DNA from: Pseudomonadota bacterium
GTDB taxonomy: Bacteria > Pseudomonadota > Gammaproteobacteria > Steroidobacterales > Steroidobacteraceae
Length of the DNA stretch: 43,668 bases
Direction: 5' to 3'
Assembly (NCBI GenBank): GCA_025355245.1
Contig: JANXZZ010000125.1
Span: 1-43,668 of the forward strand
Under the pieces are notes generated by a model. It saw nothing but the letters and a program-made list of their open reading frames with translations, did not search any database and was not told where the DNA came from. A program made the translations under genes and the position numbers. The first letter of the stretch is position 1. Each line of letters begins with the position of its first letter. Below are positions 25,857 through 34,360 of the stretch, one piece after another.

Positions 25857-26309
25857 ATGGAGCTGCTCCACGCTGCGAAGCGGAATGACGTAGGGCGTCA
25901 ACAGAAGGTCGCATTGGTTCTGCGGTTCCGCAACGAAATCAGCGTCCATACGCAGATCGAAGAGGACATATTCTACCCGGCAATTCGCGAGCGGGTGGTG
26001 AACGACCATGCCGACGTCAACGGGCGGCTGACCGACATCGCGCAGCAAAAGCACTTGCCGTCCGCCGGCGCCGCGGCGGCCACGAACTCCCAGGATCTGG
26101 ACGTGCTTCGCCGCTTGTCCGGCGATACTTTCGACCGGGCGTACGCCACGCTGATGGTCACGGACCATGAGCGGGTCATCGACGCGTTTGAGCGCGAGCT
26201 CGTCGACGGCACCGACTCGGACGTGATGAACCTCGTGACACTGACGCTTCCGGCGCTCAGGGAACACCTGTCGATGGCCCGGCAGCTTGCGCCCGGCGCC
26301 GGTGCCTAA
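25857..26309 (+). CDS. Hemerythrin-DUF4142 chimera, probably a deletion product
   Basis: A 150-residue frame from ATG 25857. The first part contains the middle helices of a hemerythrin HHE domain (KVALVLRFRNEISVHTQIEE then DIFYPAIRERV), but the first iron-ligand helix is missing and the domain stops early. It continues in frame, at VNDHADVNGRLTDIAQQKHL, into the second half of a DUF4142 domain, with LSGDTFDRAYATLMVTDHER and LPALREHLSMARQL as family marks. The usual first DUF4142 helices are absent. Both halves belong to helical bundles, and the genes are often neighbours elsewhere. I infer an in-frame deletion fused two genes. Iron binding is unlikely with this few ligands. The start has no strong ribosome site, so expression is uncertain. 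Confidence 0.6.
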   Translation: MELLHAAKRNDVGRQQKVALVLRFRNEISVHTQIEEDIFYPAIRERVVNDHADVNGRLTDIAQQKHLPSAGAAAATNSQDLDVLRRLSGDTFDRAYATLMVTDHERVIDAFERELVDGTDSDVMNLVTLTLPALREHLSMARQLAPGAGA

Positions 26310-26615
26310 TCGAGGGCCGCGAGGCTGGCTCACGACGGCGAGCCGGACCATGGCGCCCGCGCACGTTGCGCTGGGCTCCGCTAAGTGTTCGAGCTGGTTG
26401 GCCGGCACACTCGTCCCGCTCGTCGCTCCGTCGACCGCGCGCCCGCGAGGCCCCTCCGCAACGGCAGCGATCGTTTCCTTTCCGCTCCGCGACCACCAAA
26501 CGGCGCTCCGCGATCGAGCGCCGACCGCGACGCGCGGGAGCGTCGCGGAGCCGCGGGCGCGCGCTACGACGCTCGCGCCCGCCTACGTGCACCTTTTTCC
26601 GCCGCGTCGCGTCCT
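26310..26615. other. 306-bp intergenic region
   Basis: Between the chimeric gene (plus) and the proline-rich gene (minus), which converge. Open frames are arginine-rich shadows. I see no clear terminator or other element. Confidence 0.35.
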
Positions 26616-26948
26616 TCAGTGCGGAGCGCTGCCGGCGTCCAGATCCGAACCCAAGGGCGAATCAGGAGGATTCGACCGGCGCGGCGTGGGAGCGTAAGGG
26701 TCGCCCGGAATCGGATTGTCTCCCGTCCCCGGAGGAACGTTCGGCTTCTGGGCTGGCGGCGTAAGCGGCGGCACGGTCGTGTCCCCGGGAAGTGTCGGCG
26801 AGGACTGACCCGGCGCCAAGGCGGAGCCGCCCGGCGTCGCCGGTGCACACGGCGTGGATTGAGCGGCGGTGACGCCGACGATTCCCATCGCAAGCAGACT
26901 CACGACAGCGCGTGCACGAGGCACATTGACGCGATCAGTTGGCTTCAC
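26616..26948 (-). CDS. Proline-rich exported small protein
   Basis: A 110-residue protein starting at GTG 26948 with GGAGA five bases upstream. The N-terminus is a signal peptide (RARAVVSLLAMGIVGVTAAQ). The mature chain is about one fifth proline with Gly, Ser, Asp and Thr, and has one cysteine (STPCAPATPGG). It is likely unstructured in the periplasm or cell wall space. No domain is recognised, and the low-complexity sequence prevents any functional call. It lies 440 bp downstream of the phosphoesterase gene on the same strand, beyond its terminator. Confidence 0.5.
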   Translation of the reverse strand: MKPTDRVNVPRARAVVSLLAMGIVGVTAAQSTPCAPATPGGSALAPGQSSPTLPGDTTVPPLTPPAQKPNVPPGTGDNPIPGDPYAPTPRRSNPPDSPLGSDLDAGSAPH

Positions 26949-27387
26949 TGATTGTCTCCATTTGCTAAGTCACGTGTCCGAGGATGTTGCGCCACGACGA
27001 GGGGAGAAGCCGGCGGCTACCGCGTCGGATGGTCAGCCATCCTTGACCGCGCGTCGGACATTCGGTGCCAAAGCCACAGGGGTCGGCTCGCGCGACAGAA
27101 CCCGCTCGCGTGTGGGTCGGGATCGGCGCTCGTAGCGTCCGCATCCTAATCGGCGCATCTTTTTGCTCGACGCGCTTTCCCCAAACCGCGTCACTATCCC
27201 GCCCGGCCGCGTGCACCGACAACGGTGCATCGAGGCTCGGGAAAGAAGGATCACTCGTCAGCGTGCGTCGCTACTCAGGCCACGACCGCAGAGGGCTGCG
27301 GTCTCGACCTGCGAGTCGTTCGTCCAACGGCTGGCGCGATGCGGGCCAGGGAACGCCGGCGGATCGGGATCCGCCGGCGTTTGCCGC
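26949..27387. other. 439-bp intergenic region
   Basis: Lies between the phosphoesterase stop and the proline-rich gene start, both on the minus strand. It contains the strong hairpin at 27352-27381 and presumably the promoter of the proline-rich gene. No other element was recognised. Confidence 0.4.
27352..27381 (-). terminator. Hairpin terminator of the phosphoesterase gene
   Basis: AACGCCGGCGGATC (27352-27365) and GATCCGCCGGCGTT (27368-27381) are perfect reverse complements separated by two bases, giving a very stable GC-rich stem. It begins six bases beyond the stop codon of the minus-strand gene. The run of T after the stem is short, so termination may not be purely intrinsic. Confidence 0.7.
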
Positions 27388-29286
27388 TCAGTCGTGACGA
27401 CGATCGAAGTCGAATAGATCGAACAGGTCGCCGATGGCAGGCATGTTGCGCGGCACATAGGGGTTGTCGTCATCCGCGACGGGATTGGGGAGATTGTCGC
27501 GACTGCGCTCGCTGAGCGTCCCGTGCAGACGCCAGTTCCGTTCGACGAACTTCACGAACGAAGAATGCTCGTTGTACACGTGGCTGACGTGTCCGCCCTT
27601 CGAGAACGGCGACACGGCGACCATCGGGATTCGCGGGCCGGTGCCGAAGAAATCGACCGGCTGGATGAACCCCGAGTCGTAGTAGCCGCCGCCCTCGTCG
27701 ACCGTGATGAAGATCGCCGTTTCGGCCCAGAGCTCCTTGTTGCTCTGCGCCAGCTCGACGATGTTCTTGGCGAACGCCTCGAACAGCGTCCACTTCGACG
27801 AGGCCGGGTGGCCGTCCATCGTGCCGTCCGGCTTTACGTAGGAGACCGCGGGCAACGTACCGTTCGCGAGGTCGACGAACAGGTCCGTCACGTCGCGCAT
27901 GTGGTCGGCAACCACCGCCGGATAGTTCGACTGGTACTCGAAGGGATTGCAGATGTTGCAGTAGCTACCGTTCAGCGGGCTGCTCGTCCCGTCCGCATTG
28001 AAGCCACCGCCGTAGTACTTCCACGAGATGTTGTTCTCCGACAGCACGTCGCCGATGCTGCGCTGCGCCGTCGGCGGCACGACGAGCCCGGTCTGCGTCA
28101 CCCCCTTCGGCGTGAACGCAGGGTTCACGTTGACCGCCTGGAAGTACTGGCCGTTGTCGCAGTTGGTTCTCACGCTGTAGGGAAGCGCTTTGAGGTATGC
28201 CGAGATCGCGGCGATACCGGGTTGCGTCGCGTCCGCGCAGTCGAACCACTGCGCCCGATGGGTGTACAGGTTGAGCGTCCCGGCCGCCGGATCCGGGTTG
28301 TAGATATGCGTCGCCGCGGGCGTCGCGGGGCTGCCGTTGCCGTCGCTGTAGAAGACCTGGTCGGCAAATCCAAGCGGCTGGCTGTCGGGCCCCGTCCCGC
28401 CGAGCACCGGCTGGTGATAGTTGTCGCTCATCGTGTAGTGGTCAGCGAGTTGCTTGAAGTAGGGCGCATCGCCCTCTTGCATGTTGAAGAACCCCATCGT
28501 CTGCCCGGTATCGTGCGGCGCCGCCGTCGCCGGCGTGCTGAAGGTCGTCGTGACGGCGGACTGGAGATCGTGCAGGCAGCCGGTCGGGTTGCGCCTCGAC
28601 ACGTGCTCAGGGTCGATCGCGCAGTCCACCTGCTGGACCATCTGGAAGAACTGATGGATGGTGTCGCCGGTAAATGCGTCGAACGGCATGGTCGGCCCGG
28701 TAATCTGGAAGGGCCCGGGCGGCAGGCTGCTGACGTTCGTGATGCGGGTATCGGGCCCAAGCGTAAAGCCGAGTCCGGTGCCGCCGGTGCCGAACAGGAA
28801 CTGGTCCTGGGGCGGAAGACCCGGGTCACCACCGGGGAGGCTCGGAATGGCCGCGTACGGCGAGACCGCTCCGACACCGCCCACGTCAGGGGGCGGCAGC
28901 GTGGTGTACAGCACCTTGTCCTTGAGGTCCGCGCTGCTGAAGAACTTGCCGCCGTTCGGCGCCGAGACGATCTTGTACTGGTGCGCTCGCGAAAACGCCG
29001 GACCCGGCGTGCCGTCAGCGTTGATGATCCTTTCGGAGAGCAGGTTGCGCACGCGGGCATCGTCAGCGACCGGCACGTAGGTCGCGAACAGGTGGTCGAA
29101 GCTGCGATTCTCGCCGACGATGATGATGACGTGCTTGATGGGCGTCGCGGTGCTGAGCTCGCGAGCGGTGGGGGCGGGCTCGGCAGGCGCTGCCGCCGAC
29201 ATCGACATTCCCGCGGCAATCGAAAAACCGACGACGACCGCGCGGACGGCGCCCGTGCGGCGGCGATCGAGTGTGTAGTGACGCAT
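27388..29286 (-). CDS. Exported phosphoesterase (phospholipase C/acid phosphatase AcpA superfamily)
   Basis: A 632-residue protein starting at ATG 29286 with AGGAGGA five bases upstream. It has a signal peptide (AVVVGFSIAAGMSMSAAAPA). The phosphoesterase family includes bacterial phospholipases C and the acid phosphatase AcpA. Typical marks are present: HVIIIVGENRSFDHLFATY near residue 52 with the metal/nucleophile region, SYVKPDGTMDGHPASS, FITVDEGGGYYDSG, and GPRIPMVAVSPFSKGGHVSH then NEHSSFVKFVERNW. It hydrolyses phosphate esters in the periplasm or outside the cell; the substrate (phospholipid, nucleotide or sugar phosphate) is not resolved. It is monocistronic and closed by a strong hairpin. 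Confidence 0.9.
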   Translation of the reverse strand: MRHYTLDRRRTGAVRAVVVGFSIAAGMSMSAAAPAEPAPTARELSTATPIKHVIIIVGENRSFDHLFATYVPVADDARVRNLLSERIINADGTPGPAFSRAHQYKIVSAPNGGKFFSSADLKDKVLYTTLPPPDVGGVGAVSPYAAIPSLPGGDPGLPPQDQFLFGTGGTGLGFTLGPDTRITNVSSLPPGPFQITGPTMPFDAFTGDTIHQFFQMVQQVDCAIDPEHVSRRNPTGCLHDLQSAVTTTFSTPATAAPHDTGQTMGFFNMQEGDAPYFKQLADHYTMSDNYHQPVLGGTGPDSQPLGFADQVFYSDGNGSPATPAATHIYNPDPAAGTLNLYTHRAQWFDCADATQPGIAAISAYLKALPYSVRTNCDNGQYFQAVNVNPAFTPKGVTQTGLVVPPTAQRSIGDVLSENNISWKYYGGGFNADGTSSPLNGSYCNICNPFEYQSNYPAVVADHMRDVTDLFVDLANGTLPAVSYVKPDGTMDGHPASSKWTLFEAFAKNIVELAQSNKELWAETAIFITVDEGGGYYDSGFIQPVDFFGTGPRIPMVAVSPFSKGGHVSHVYNEHSSFVKFVERNWRLHGTLSERSRDNLPNPVADDDNPYVPRNMPAIGDLFDLFDFDRRHD

Positions 29287-29765
29287 AGATTCCTCCTGAT
29301 GCTCATCTGAGCCGGAGGGACGTTACGTTTCGGACGTGACGTGAGCGTGTCCCCGACTTGTCGCGTGCGTGAATGCTTTGTGACGAGCCGGCTGAGAGCG
29401 GCTGCGAGCGCGTAGGCGCAAGCGCTGCCCACTGTAGGACTGGACGGGCGTCAGACTCGCCATATACACGTGTGTCGGCCGCGCGACGGCGTTCGAAGAC
29501 GCGCTAAGGAAACGTCCGATTTGCAGCCAAGCGCGTCGTCGCCGCGCGGGGACCCACTGGCGCGTTGCGCAGTTCGCAAATGCTGCACTTAGGTGCGCCA
29601 GGAGACCGACAGAGCGGCGCAGCGACGCGTAATTTTGATGCTCGGCGTGACAGTTTTGCTGCGCCGACCGACGAGCGGCGAGGTTCGCCAGCCACAGGCT
29701 CAAGGCGACAGCCGCCGTCGACCGGTTCGCACCCATTCAACGCTACAACCACCGATCATATCCCC
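29287..29765. other. 479-bp divergent intergenic region
   Basis: Separates the phosphoesterase gene (minus) from the anchored Ala/Pro-rich gene (plus). It must contain both promoters, but I could not identify them by eye. No repeat or hairpin of note. Confidence 0.35.
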
Positions 29766-30212
29766 ATGAATCCCAAGACTTCCCACAAGATCGTCGCCGC
29801 CGGCGCCATGGTCGTCGTGATCGCCATCGCCACAACGTTCGTGCTGCGTTCCAGCCCCACGACACAGGCCACGCCGGCCGTTCCGCCGGCCGCGACGGTC
29901 GCCGAGACACCGGCCGTCGTACCCGAGGTGCCGTTTCCGGCTGCGGCCGCTCCCGCCCCGGCTGCCGAAATTCCGGCTCCCCCGGCCGCCGTCGCACCGC
30001 AGGACAAGGTCGCCGCCAACGAGACCCACGGGGCTGCCCGGGCGGCTCCCGAGCCCGCACCCGCCCGGAAGCGTCACGTCACCGACGACAGCAGCGACGC
30101 CGTCGTTGCGAACCGCGCCGCCCGCAGCGAAATCGCCGTCGCCGCGACCGAGAAGCCTGCCCCGTCGTCGTCGTCGACAACGCCGACCGCACGACGAGCC
30201 GCGACGTGTTGA
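29766..30212 (+). CDS. Anchored Ala/Pro-rich N-terminal part of a split BON-domain gene
   Basis: A 148-residue frame from ATG 29766: a basic N-terminus, one membrane anchor (IVAAGAMVVVIAIATTFVL) and a long Ala/Pro/Val-rich linker typical of envelope-spanning proteins. It stops at TGA 30210, overlapping the beginning of the BON-domain frame. Near 30160-30175 the other frame gives a more natural sequence (VVVVDNADRTTSRDVLKM). One extra C in the CCCC run at about 30160-30163 would join the two into one protein. I infer a frameshift or sequencing error. If the split is real, this half would be an anchor without a domain. Confidence 0.5.
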   Translation: MNPKTSHKIVAAGAMVVVIAIATTFVLRSSPTTQATPAVPPAATVAETPAVVPEVPFPAAAAPAPAAEIPAPPAAVAPQDKVAANETHGAARAAPEPAPARKRHVTDDSSDAVVANRAARSEIAVAATEKPAPSSSSTTPTARRAATC

Positions 30213-30499
30213 AGATGCCGTCGCTCACCGACAGCCCGGCCGCCGATGAGCCGAAGGTCGGCACGAGCACCGAGATCGTCGCGTCGGACAGCCAGATCCC
30301 CAGCGAAGTCAAGTCCGCGATCGCCGTCGATAGACTCGGCAAGGATGCGAGTATCGGCGTGACGACGACTCATGGCGTCGTGGTGCTCACCGGCAGCGCG
30401 CCAACGCAGACCGCGATCGACCGGGTCAAGGATGTCGCCGGAAAGGTCAAGGACGTCAGGAGCGTCGACGCTTCCGCATGGATTCTCGCGAGTCTCTGA
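30206..30499 (+). CDS. BON-domain protein (C-terminal part of a split gene)
   Basis: A 97-residue frame with possible starts GTG 30206, TTG 30209 or ATG 30215. Residues 28-97 form one BON domain: SQIPSEVKSAIAVDRLGK, then IGVTTTHGVVVLTGSAPTQT, then AIDRVKDVAGKVKDVRSVDA. BON domains are periplasmic modules thought to bind phospholipid and are found in OsmY-like stress proteins. There is no signal peptide of its own, which supports the view that it belongs to the upstream anchored frame. Followed by a possible hairpin terminator at 30542-30566. Confidence 0.65.
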   Translation: MLKMPSLTDSPAADEPKVGTSTEIVASDSQIPSEVKSAIAVDRLGKDASIGVTTTHGVVVLTGSAPTQTAIDRVKDVAGKVKDVRSVDASAWILASL

Positions 30500-30541
30500 G
30501 GGCTCGACTTTCGCACTCGTGCACGGACGCAGGCTAAGTCG

Positions 30542-30566
30542 CGGGCCGCCCGCCATTGGCGGCCCG
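30542..30566. terminator. Possible hairpin between convergent genes
   Basis: CGGGCCGCC (30542-30550) pairs perfectly with GGCGGCCCG (30558-30566) across a seven-base loop. It lies 43 bp after the BON-domain stop and 122 bp beyond the end of the converging phosphoketolase gene. It lacks a T run, so its role as terminator is tentative. Confidence 0.4.
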
Positions 30567-30687
30567 GTCCCGCGGCTGGACGCAGAGCCCCGGCGTGCGG
30601 GGGGGGCGGGCGCGGGGAGCGCCGTCCGGCGGTGTTCGCCGCCACGGCACGCCGGGCGCCGCGGGCGACACGGACGCTCCCGACGCG

Positions 30688-33087
30688 CTAGCGCCGTTCG
30701 GTACCGCCAGGTGCGGCGCTCGCGCTCCACTTCCAGTCGCGAACTGCCGGCATGTCCTCGCCGTGCTGCGCGATGTACTCGCCGTGTTCGACCAGCTTGT
30801 CCTTCAGCACCTGCTTGAGGTAAACGCCCCGCTCCCCGCACTTCGGCACCCGCTCGATCGTGTCCATCACGAGGTGGAAGCGGTCGAGGTCATTGAGCAC
30901 CGTCATGTTGAACGGCGTCGTGACCGTGCCTTCCTCCTTGTAGCCGCGCACGTGGATGTTGCGGTGATTCGTGCGCCGGTAGGTCAGCCGGTGGATCAGC
31001 GTCGGGTAGCCGTGGAAGGCGAAGATGACCGGCACGTCGCGCGTGAAGATTTCGTCGAAATCCGCATCGCTGAGTCCGTGCGGATGTTCGGAGGCGGGCT
31101 GCAGCTTCATGAGGTCGACCACGTTGACCACCCGCACCTTGAGGTCGGGCAGGTGCTCTCTCAGGATAGAGACCGCTGCGAGCGTTTCGAGGGTCGGCAC
31201 GTCCCCGGCGCAGGCGAGCACGCAGTCGGGTGGGGCGCTCTGATCGCTGCTGGCCCACTGCCAGATGCCGATGCCCTCGACGCAGTGCGTCACCGCCTCG
31301 TCCATCGTCAGCCACTGCGGCGCCGCGTGCTTGCCTGCGATCACGACGTTGATGTAGTGCCGGCTTCGCAGGCAATGATCGACGACCGACAGCAGGCAAT
31401 TGGCATCCGGCGGCAGGTAGATCCGCACGATCTCCGCCTTCTTGTTCACGACATGGTCGATGAAACCCGGGTCCTGGTGCGTGAACCCGTTGTGGTCCTG
31501 GCGCCAGACGTGGGAGGCGAGCAGATAGTTGAGCGAGGCGATCTTGCGCCGCCACGGCAGTTTCGAGGTGACCTTCAGCCACTTCGCGTGCTGATTGAAC
31601 ATCGAATCGACAATGTGGATGAACGCTTCGTAGCAGTTGAAGACGCCGTGCCGGCCCGTCAGCAGGTAGCCCTCGAGCCAGCCTTCGCACTGGTGCTCGC
31701 TCAGCATCTCCATCACGCGCCCGGTCCGCGCCAGGAACTCATCGTTCGGCGCAATTGCCGCGTCCCACTGGCGGTTGGTTGATTGGAAGAGCGCCTCGAG
31801 ACCGTTCGACAGTGTCTCGTCGGGTCCGAACACCCGGAAGTTCCGCGCTTCGCTGTTGAGCTTCATCACGTCGCGCAGGAAGGGTCCTAGCACGTGCGTG
31901 TCACCGATCCCCGGGGCGCCGCGCGCCGCGACGCTGGCCGCATAGTCGCGAAAATCGGGCATCCTGAGGTCGCGGAGGAGCCGCCCGCCGTTCGCTTGTG
32001 GATTGGCGCCCATGCGCCGGTCTCCCTTGGGAGCGAGATCGGCGAGCTCCGGATTGAGGCGCCCCTGCTGGTCGAAGAGCTCCTCGGGCCGGTAGCTCCT
32101 CAGCCACTCCTCGAGCAGCCGCATATGCTCGGGGTTGGTCGCGGGCGCGGACAGCGGGATCTGGTGCGACCGGAACGTGCCCTCGATCGGCAGCCCGTCG
32201 ACGATCTTCGGGCCCGTCCATCCCTTGGGGGAATTGAGCACGATCATTGGCCAGCGCGGCCGGGTGGTGGGGCCACCGCTGCGCGCGCGCTGCTGGATGT
32301 CCCTGATCGACTGGACGACGGCCTCGAGCGTTGCCGCCATTGCCTCGTGCATCAGCGCGGGGTCGTGGCCCTCCACAAAATACGGTGTCCAGCCGTAGCC
32401 CCGCAGCAGCTGCTCGAGCTCCTCGCGCGTGATGCGCGCGAGCACGGTGGGGTTCGAGATCTTGTAGCCGTTGAGGTGCAGGATCGGCAGCACCGCCCCG
32501 TCCGTGGCGGGGTCCAGAAACTTGTTCGAATGCCACGCGGTGGCGAGCGGCCCGGTTTCCGCCTCGCCGTCGCCGATCACGCAGGCGACGACGAGGTCCG
32601 GATTGTCGAAGACCGCGCCGAAGGAGTGGCTGAGCGAGTAGCCGAGCTCACCGCCCTCGTGGATCGAGCCCGGACACTCGGGCGAGGCGTGACTCGGGAT
32701 GCCGCCTGGAAACGAAAACTGCAGGAAGAGCTTGCGAAGCCCCGCCTCGTCGCGACTGATGTCGGGGTAGATCTCGCTGTAAGTGCCCTCAAGGTAGGTA
32801 TTGGCGACGACCGCGGGTCCGCCGTGGCCGGGCCCGGACACGTAGATCATGTCGAGGTCGTACTTCCGGATGACCCGGTTGAGGTGGGCGTACACGAAGT
32901 TCTGCCCGGGCGTCGTGCCCCAGTGCCCGAGCAGCATGCGCTTGATGTCCGCGGGCGCGAGCGGGCGCCGCAGCAGCGGATTGTCGAAAAGGTAGAGCTG
33001 ACCGACGGACAGGTAGTTGGCCGCGCGCCAATAGGCGTCCAGGCGGTCGAGCGATTCGGGCGAAAGGGTCGGCTGATCCATGTGCAT
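30688..33087 (-). CDS. xfp: Xylulose-5-phosphate/fructose-6-phosphate phosphoketolase
   Basis: A 799-residue thiamine-diphosphate enzyme that splits xylulose 5-phosphate (and often fructose 6-phosphate) with phosphate into acetyl phosphate plus glyceraldehyde 3-phosphate or erythrose 4-phosphate. Start at ATG 33087 ([11 protein letters not shown]), with ATG 33081 as alternative. Family marks include [20 protein letters not shown], the signature [20 protein letters not shown], the ThDP region [36 protein letters not shown], and [14 protein letters not shown] in the second domain. Full length matches the family (about 790-830). The small eRF1-like gene ends 97 bp upstream on the same strand, so the two are probably co-transcribed. 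No acetate kinase or phosphotransacetylase is in the window. Confidence 0.95.
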   Translation of the reverse strand: MHMDQPTLSPESLDRLDAYWRAANYLSVGQLYLFDNPLLRRPLAPADIKRMLLGHWGTTPGQNFVYAHLNRVIRKYDLDMIYVSGPGHGGPAVVANTYLEGTYSEIYPDISRDEAGLRKLFLQFSFPGGIPSHASPECPGSIHEGGELGYSLSHSFGAVFDNPDLVVACVIGDGEAETGPLATAWHSNKFLDPATDGAVLPILHLNGYKISNPTVLARITREELEQLLRGYGWTPYFVEGHDPALMHEAMAATLEAVVQSIRDIQQRARSGGPTTRPRWPMIVLNSPKGWTGPKIVDGLPIEGTFRSHQIPLSAPATNPEHMRLLEEWLRSYRPEELFDQQGRLNPELADLAPKGDRRMGANPQANGGRLLRDLRMPDFRDYAASVAARGAPGIGDTHVLGPFLRDVMKLNSEARNFRVFGPDETLSNGLEALFQSTNRQWDAAIAPNDEFLARTGRVMEMLSEHQCEGWLEGYLLTGRHGVFNCYEAFIHIVDSMFNQHAKWLKVTSKLPWRRKIASLNYLLASHVWRQDHNGFTHQDPGFIDHVVNKKAEIVRIYLPPDANCLLSVVDHCLRSRHYINVVIAGKHAAPQWLTMDEAVTHCVEGIGIWQWASSDQSAPPDCVLACAGDVPTLETLAAVSILREHLPDLKVRVVNVVDLMKLQPASEHPHGLSDADFDEIFTRDVPVIFAFHGYPTLIHRLTYRRTNHRNIHVRGYKEEGTVTTPFNMTVLNDLDRFHLVMDTIERVPKCGERGVYLKQVLKDKLVEHGEYIAQHGEDMPAVRDWKWSASAAPGGTERR

Positions 33088-33184
33088 GCCCTGGCGATGC
33101 CGGCGGTCGCTGAAAAGGCGCCGCCGAGCGGACGCCCGAGGATGTCCTCGTCCCGACGCAGGCGTCGGTTCGAAACGCTGTCGA

Positions 33185-33580
33185 TCAGGCCTGCGCGTGC
33201 ATCCGATCGTCCGCCTTGAAGAACCCACGGCCGAGCATCAGCAGCTCTGCGTCGGGTGGGTGATCCGCCGGCTGAACGGCCGATATCCGCGCGACGAGCT
33301 GCGGATGATGCTTCGTGATGTGCTTTACAAGTTCCGTCTTGGCATTCCCGGGGCCAACGATCAGCACGGCGCCCACGGTTGAGAGCGCGACGGATACGCG
33401 CTCGAAGTACTCGTGATCCACCGGGCTGTGGCCACTCCCGCCGGAATGGGCCTTGGTGTGGATGTGCTGGTCGGGATGTGTTGCATGGACCAGTGCCTGC
33501 TCGTGCGCAGTGGCGTCAAATCGGACGACCTTCGCCTCCCGGTTGTCGATCCAGACAAGTCCATGAAAATGCTCGCTCAT
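33185..33580 (-). CDS. eRF1/Pelota-like small 'translational machinery' protein
   Basis: A 131-residue cytoplasmic protein starting at ATG 33580 with GGGAGAAG upstream. It matches a group of short bacterial proteins labelled translational machinery protein, related to the first domain of eRF1/Pelota-like factors. Marks are [17 protein letters not shown], the His-rich [52 protein letters not shown] and the end [21 protein letters not shown]. The role in translation has not been shown for these bacterial forms, as far as I know. It precedes the phosphoketolase gene, possibly in one transcript. Confidence 0.7.
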   Translation of the reverse strand: MSEHFHGLVWIDNREAKVVRFDATAHEQALVHATHPDQHIHTKAHSGGSGHSPVDHEYFERVSVALSTVGAVLIVGPGNAKTELVKHITKHHPQLVARISAVQPADHPPDAELLMLGRGFFKADDRMHAQA

Positions 33581-33912
33581 GATGCTTCTCCCGAGGTCCT
33601 GGGCGCAGCCGTCGACGGCCGCGCATGGCCAGTATGGACTATCGCTGCCGCCCGACGCCGGGTCGGTGCGCTGGCGAGCACACCAGAGACGGGCCTCGCG
33701 GCGGTCGCGGAGTGTTCCGGCTCGGAACGGATTCCGCGCCAGGAGCGTCATTGACATCGACCTTGACGCTATTCGATCGCGGGGCGGGCCTTCGACCCGA
33801 TGGGTGGCGGCCGAAACGGGTTAGACTAGCTATGCAAGTCGCTCGTATCTTCTGCTGTGGGAGATACGCGCGGCCGCATGGTGCTGGCCGTCAGCCTTCG
33901 GGGAACCTTGCC
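33581..33912. other. 332-bp divergent intergenic region
   Basis: Separates the eRF1-like gene (minus) from the NTF2-like gene (plus). The plus-strand frame leading into the NTF2-like gene is open upstream but arginine-rich. No recognisable operator or hairpin. Confidence 0.35.
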
Positions 33913-34311
33913 ATGAATTCGGCCGAAATTCTCGCATTTGCAGAACACTTCGTGATGTCCATCCAGCGCGGCGACACGGCCGCCGTCCGAGCCTGCTACG
34001 CGCCGCACGCGAAGATCTGGCACAACACCGACCACGTCGAGCAGACCGTCGACAAGAACATCGAGCTCGTGAAGTGGCTGCACCGCACGCTGACGAACGT
34101 CCGCTACCGGGTCCTGAAGCGCGTGGCGCTGGCCGACGGCTTCCTGCAGACACACGTGCTCGAGGGGACGCGTGCGGACGGATCGCGCTTCAATCTCGAT
34201 GCCTGCGTGATCATCACGCTGGAGAACGACCTGATCGTCCGGCTCGACGAGTACATCGATTCCGCCCAGACCATCGCGGCGACCTCGCGTCCCGAGGCGG
34301 CCCGCGGCTGA
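33913..34311 (+). CDS. SnoaL/NTF2-like protein
   Basis: A 132-residue protein starting at ATG 33913. The layout is that of SnoaL-like members of the NTF2 superfamily: a helical N-terminus (ILAFAEHFVMSIQRGDTAAV), the YAPHAKIWHNTDH segment that lines the pocket, a middle beta sheet (YRVLKRVALADGFLQTHVLE) and LDACVIITLENDLIVRLDEY at the end. Members are enzymes (isomerases, cyclases, dehydratases) or binding proteins for small hydrophobic ligands. The specific role cannot be deduced. It converges with the APC permease gene. Confidence 0.8.
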   Translation: MNSAEILAFAEHFVMSIQRGDTAAVRACYAPHAKIWHNTDHVEQTVDKNIELVKWLHRTLTNVRYRVLKRVALADGFLQTHVLEGTRADGSRFNLDACVIITLENDLIVRLDEYIDSAQTIAATSRPEAARG

Positions 34312-34360
34312 CGCCCCGCCGCGCGACCGAGAGGACGCCGCCAGCCGAGGAGGGCTCGAT

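Noticed and set aside
27523-29310. 595-codon open frame on the plus strand
   Set aside because: Antisense to the phosphoesterase gene with shadow-like Arg/Val composition.
30556-31782. 408-codon open frame on the plus strand
   Set aside because: Antisense shadow of the phosphoketolase gene; composition is Arg/Val/His-rich and has no domain.
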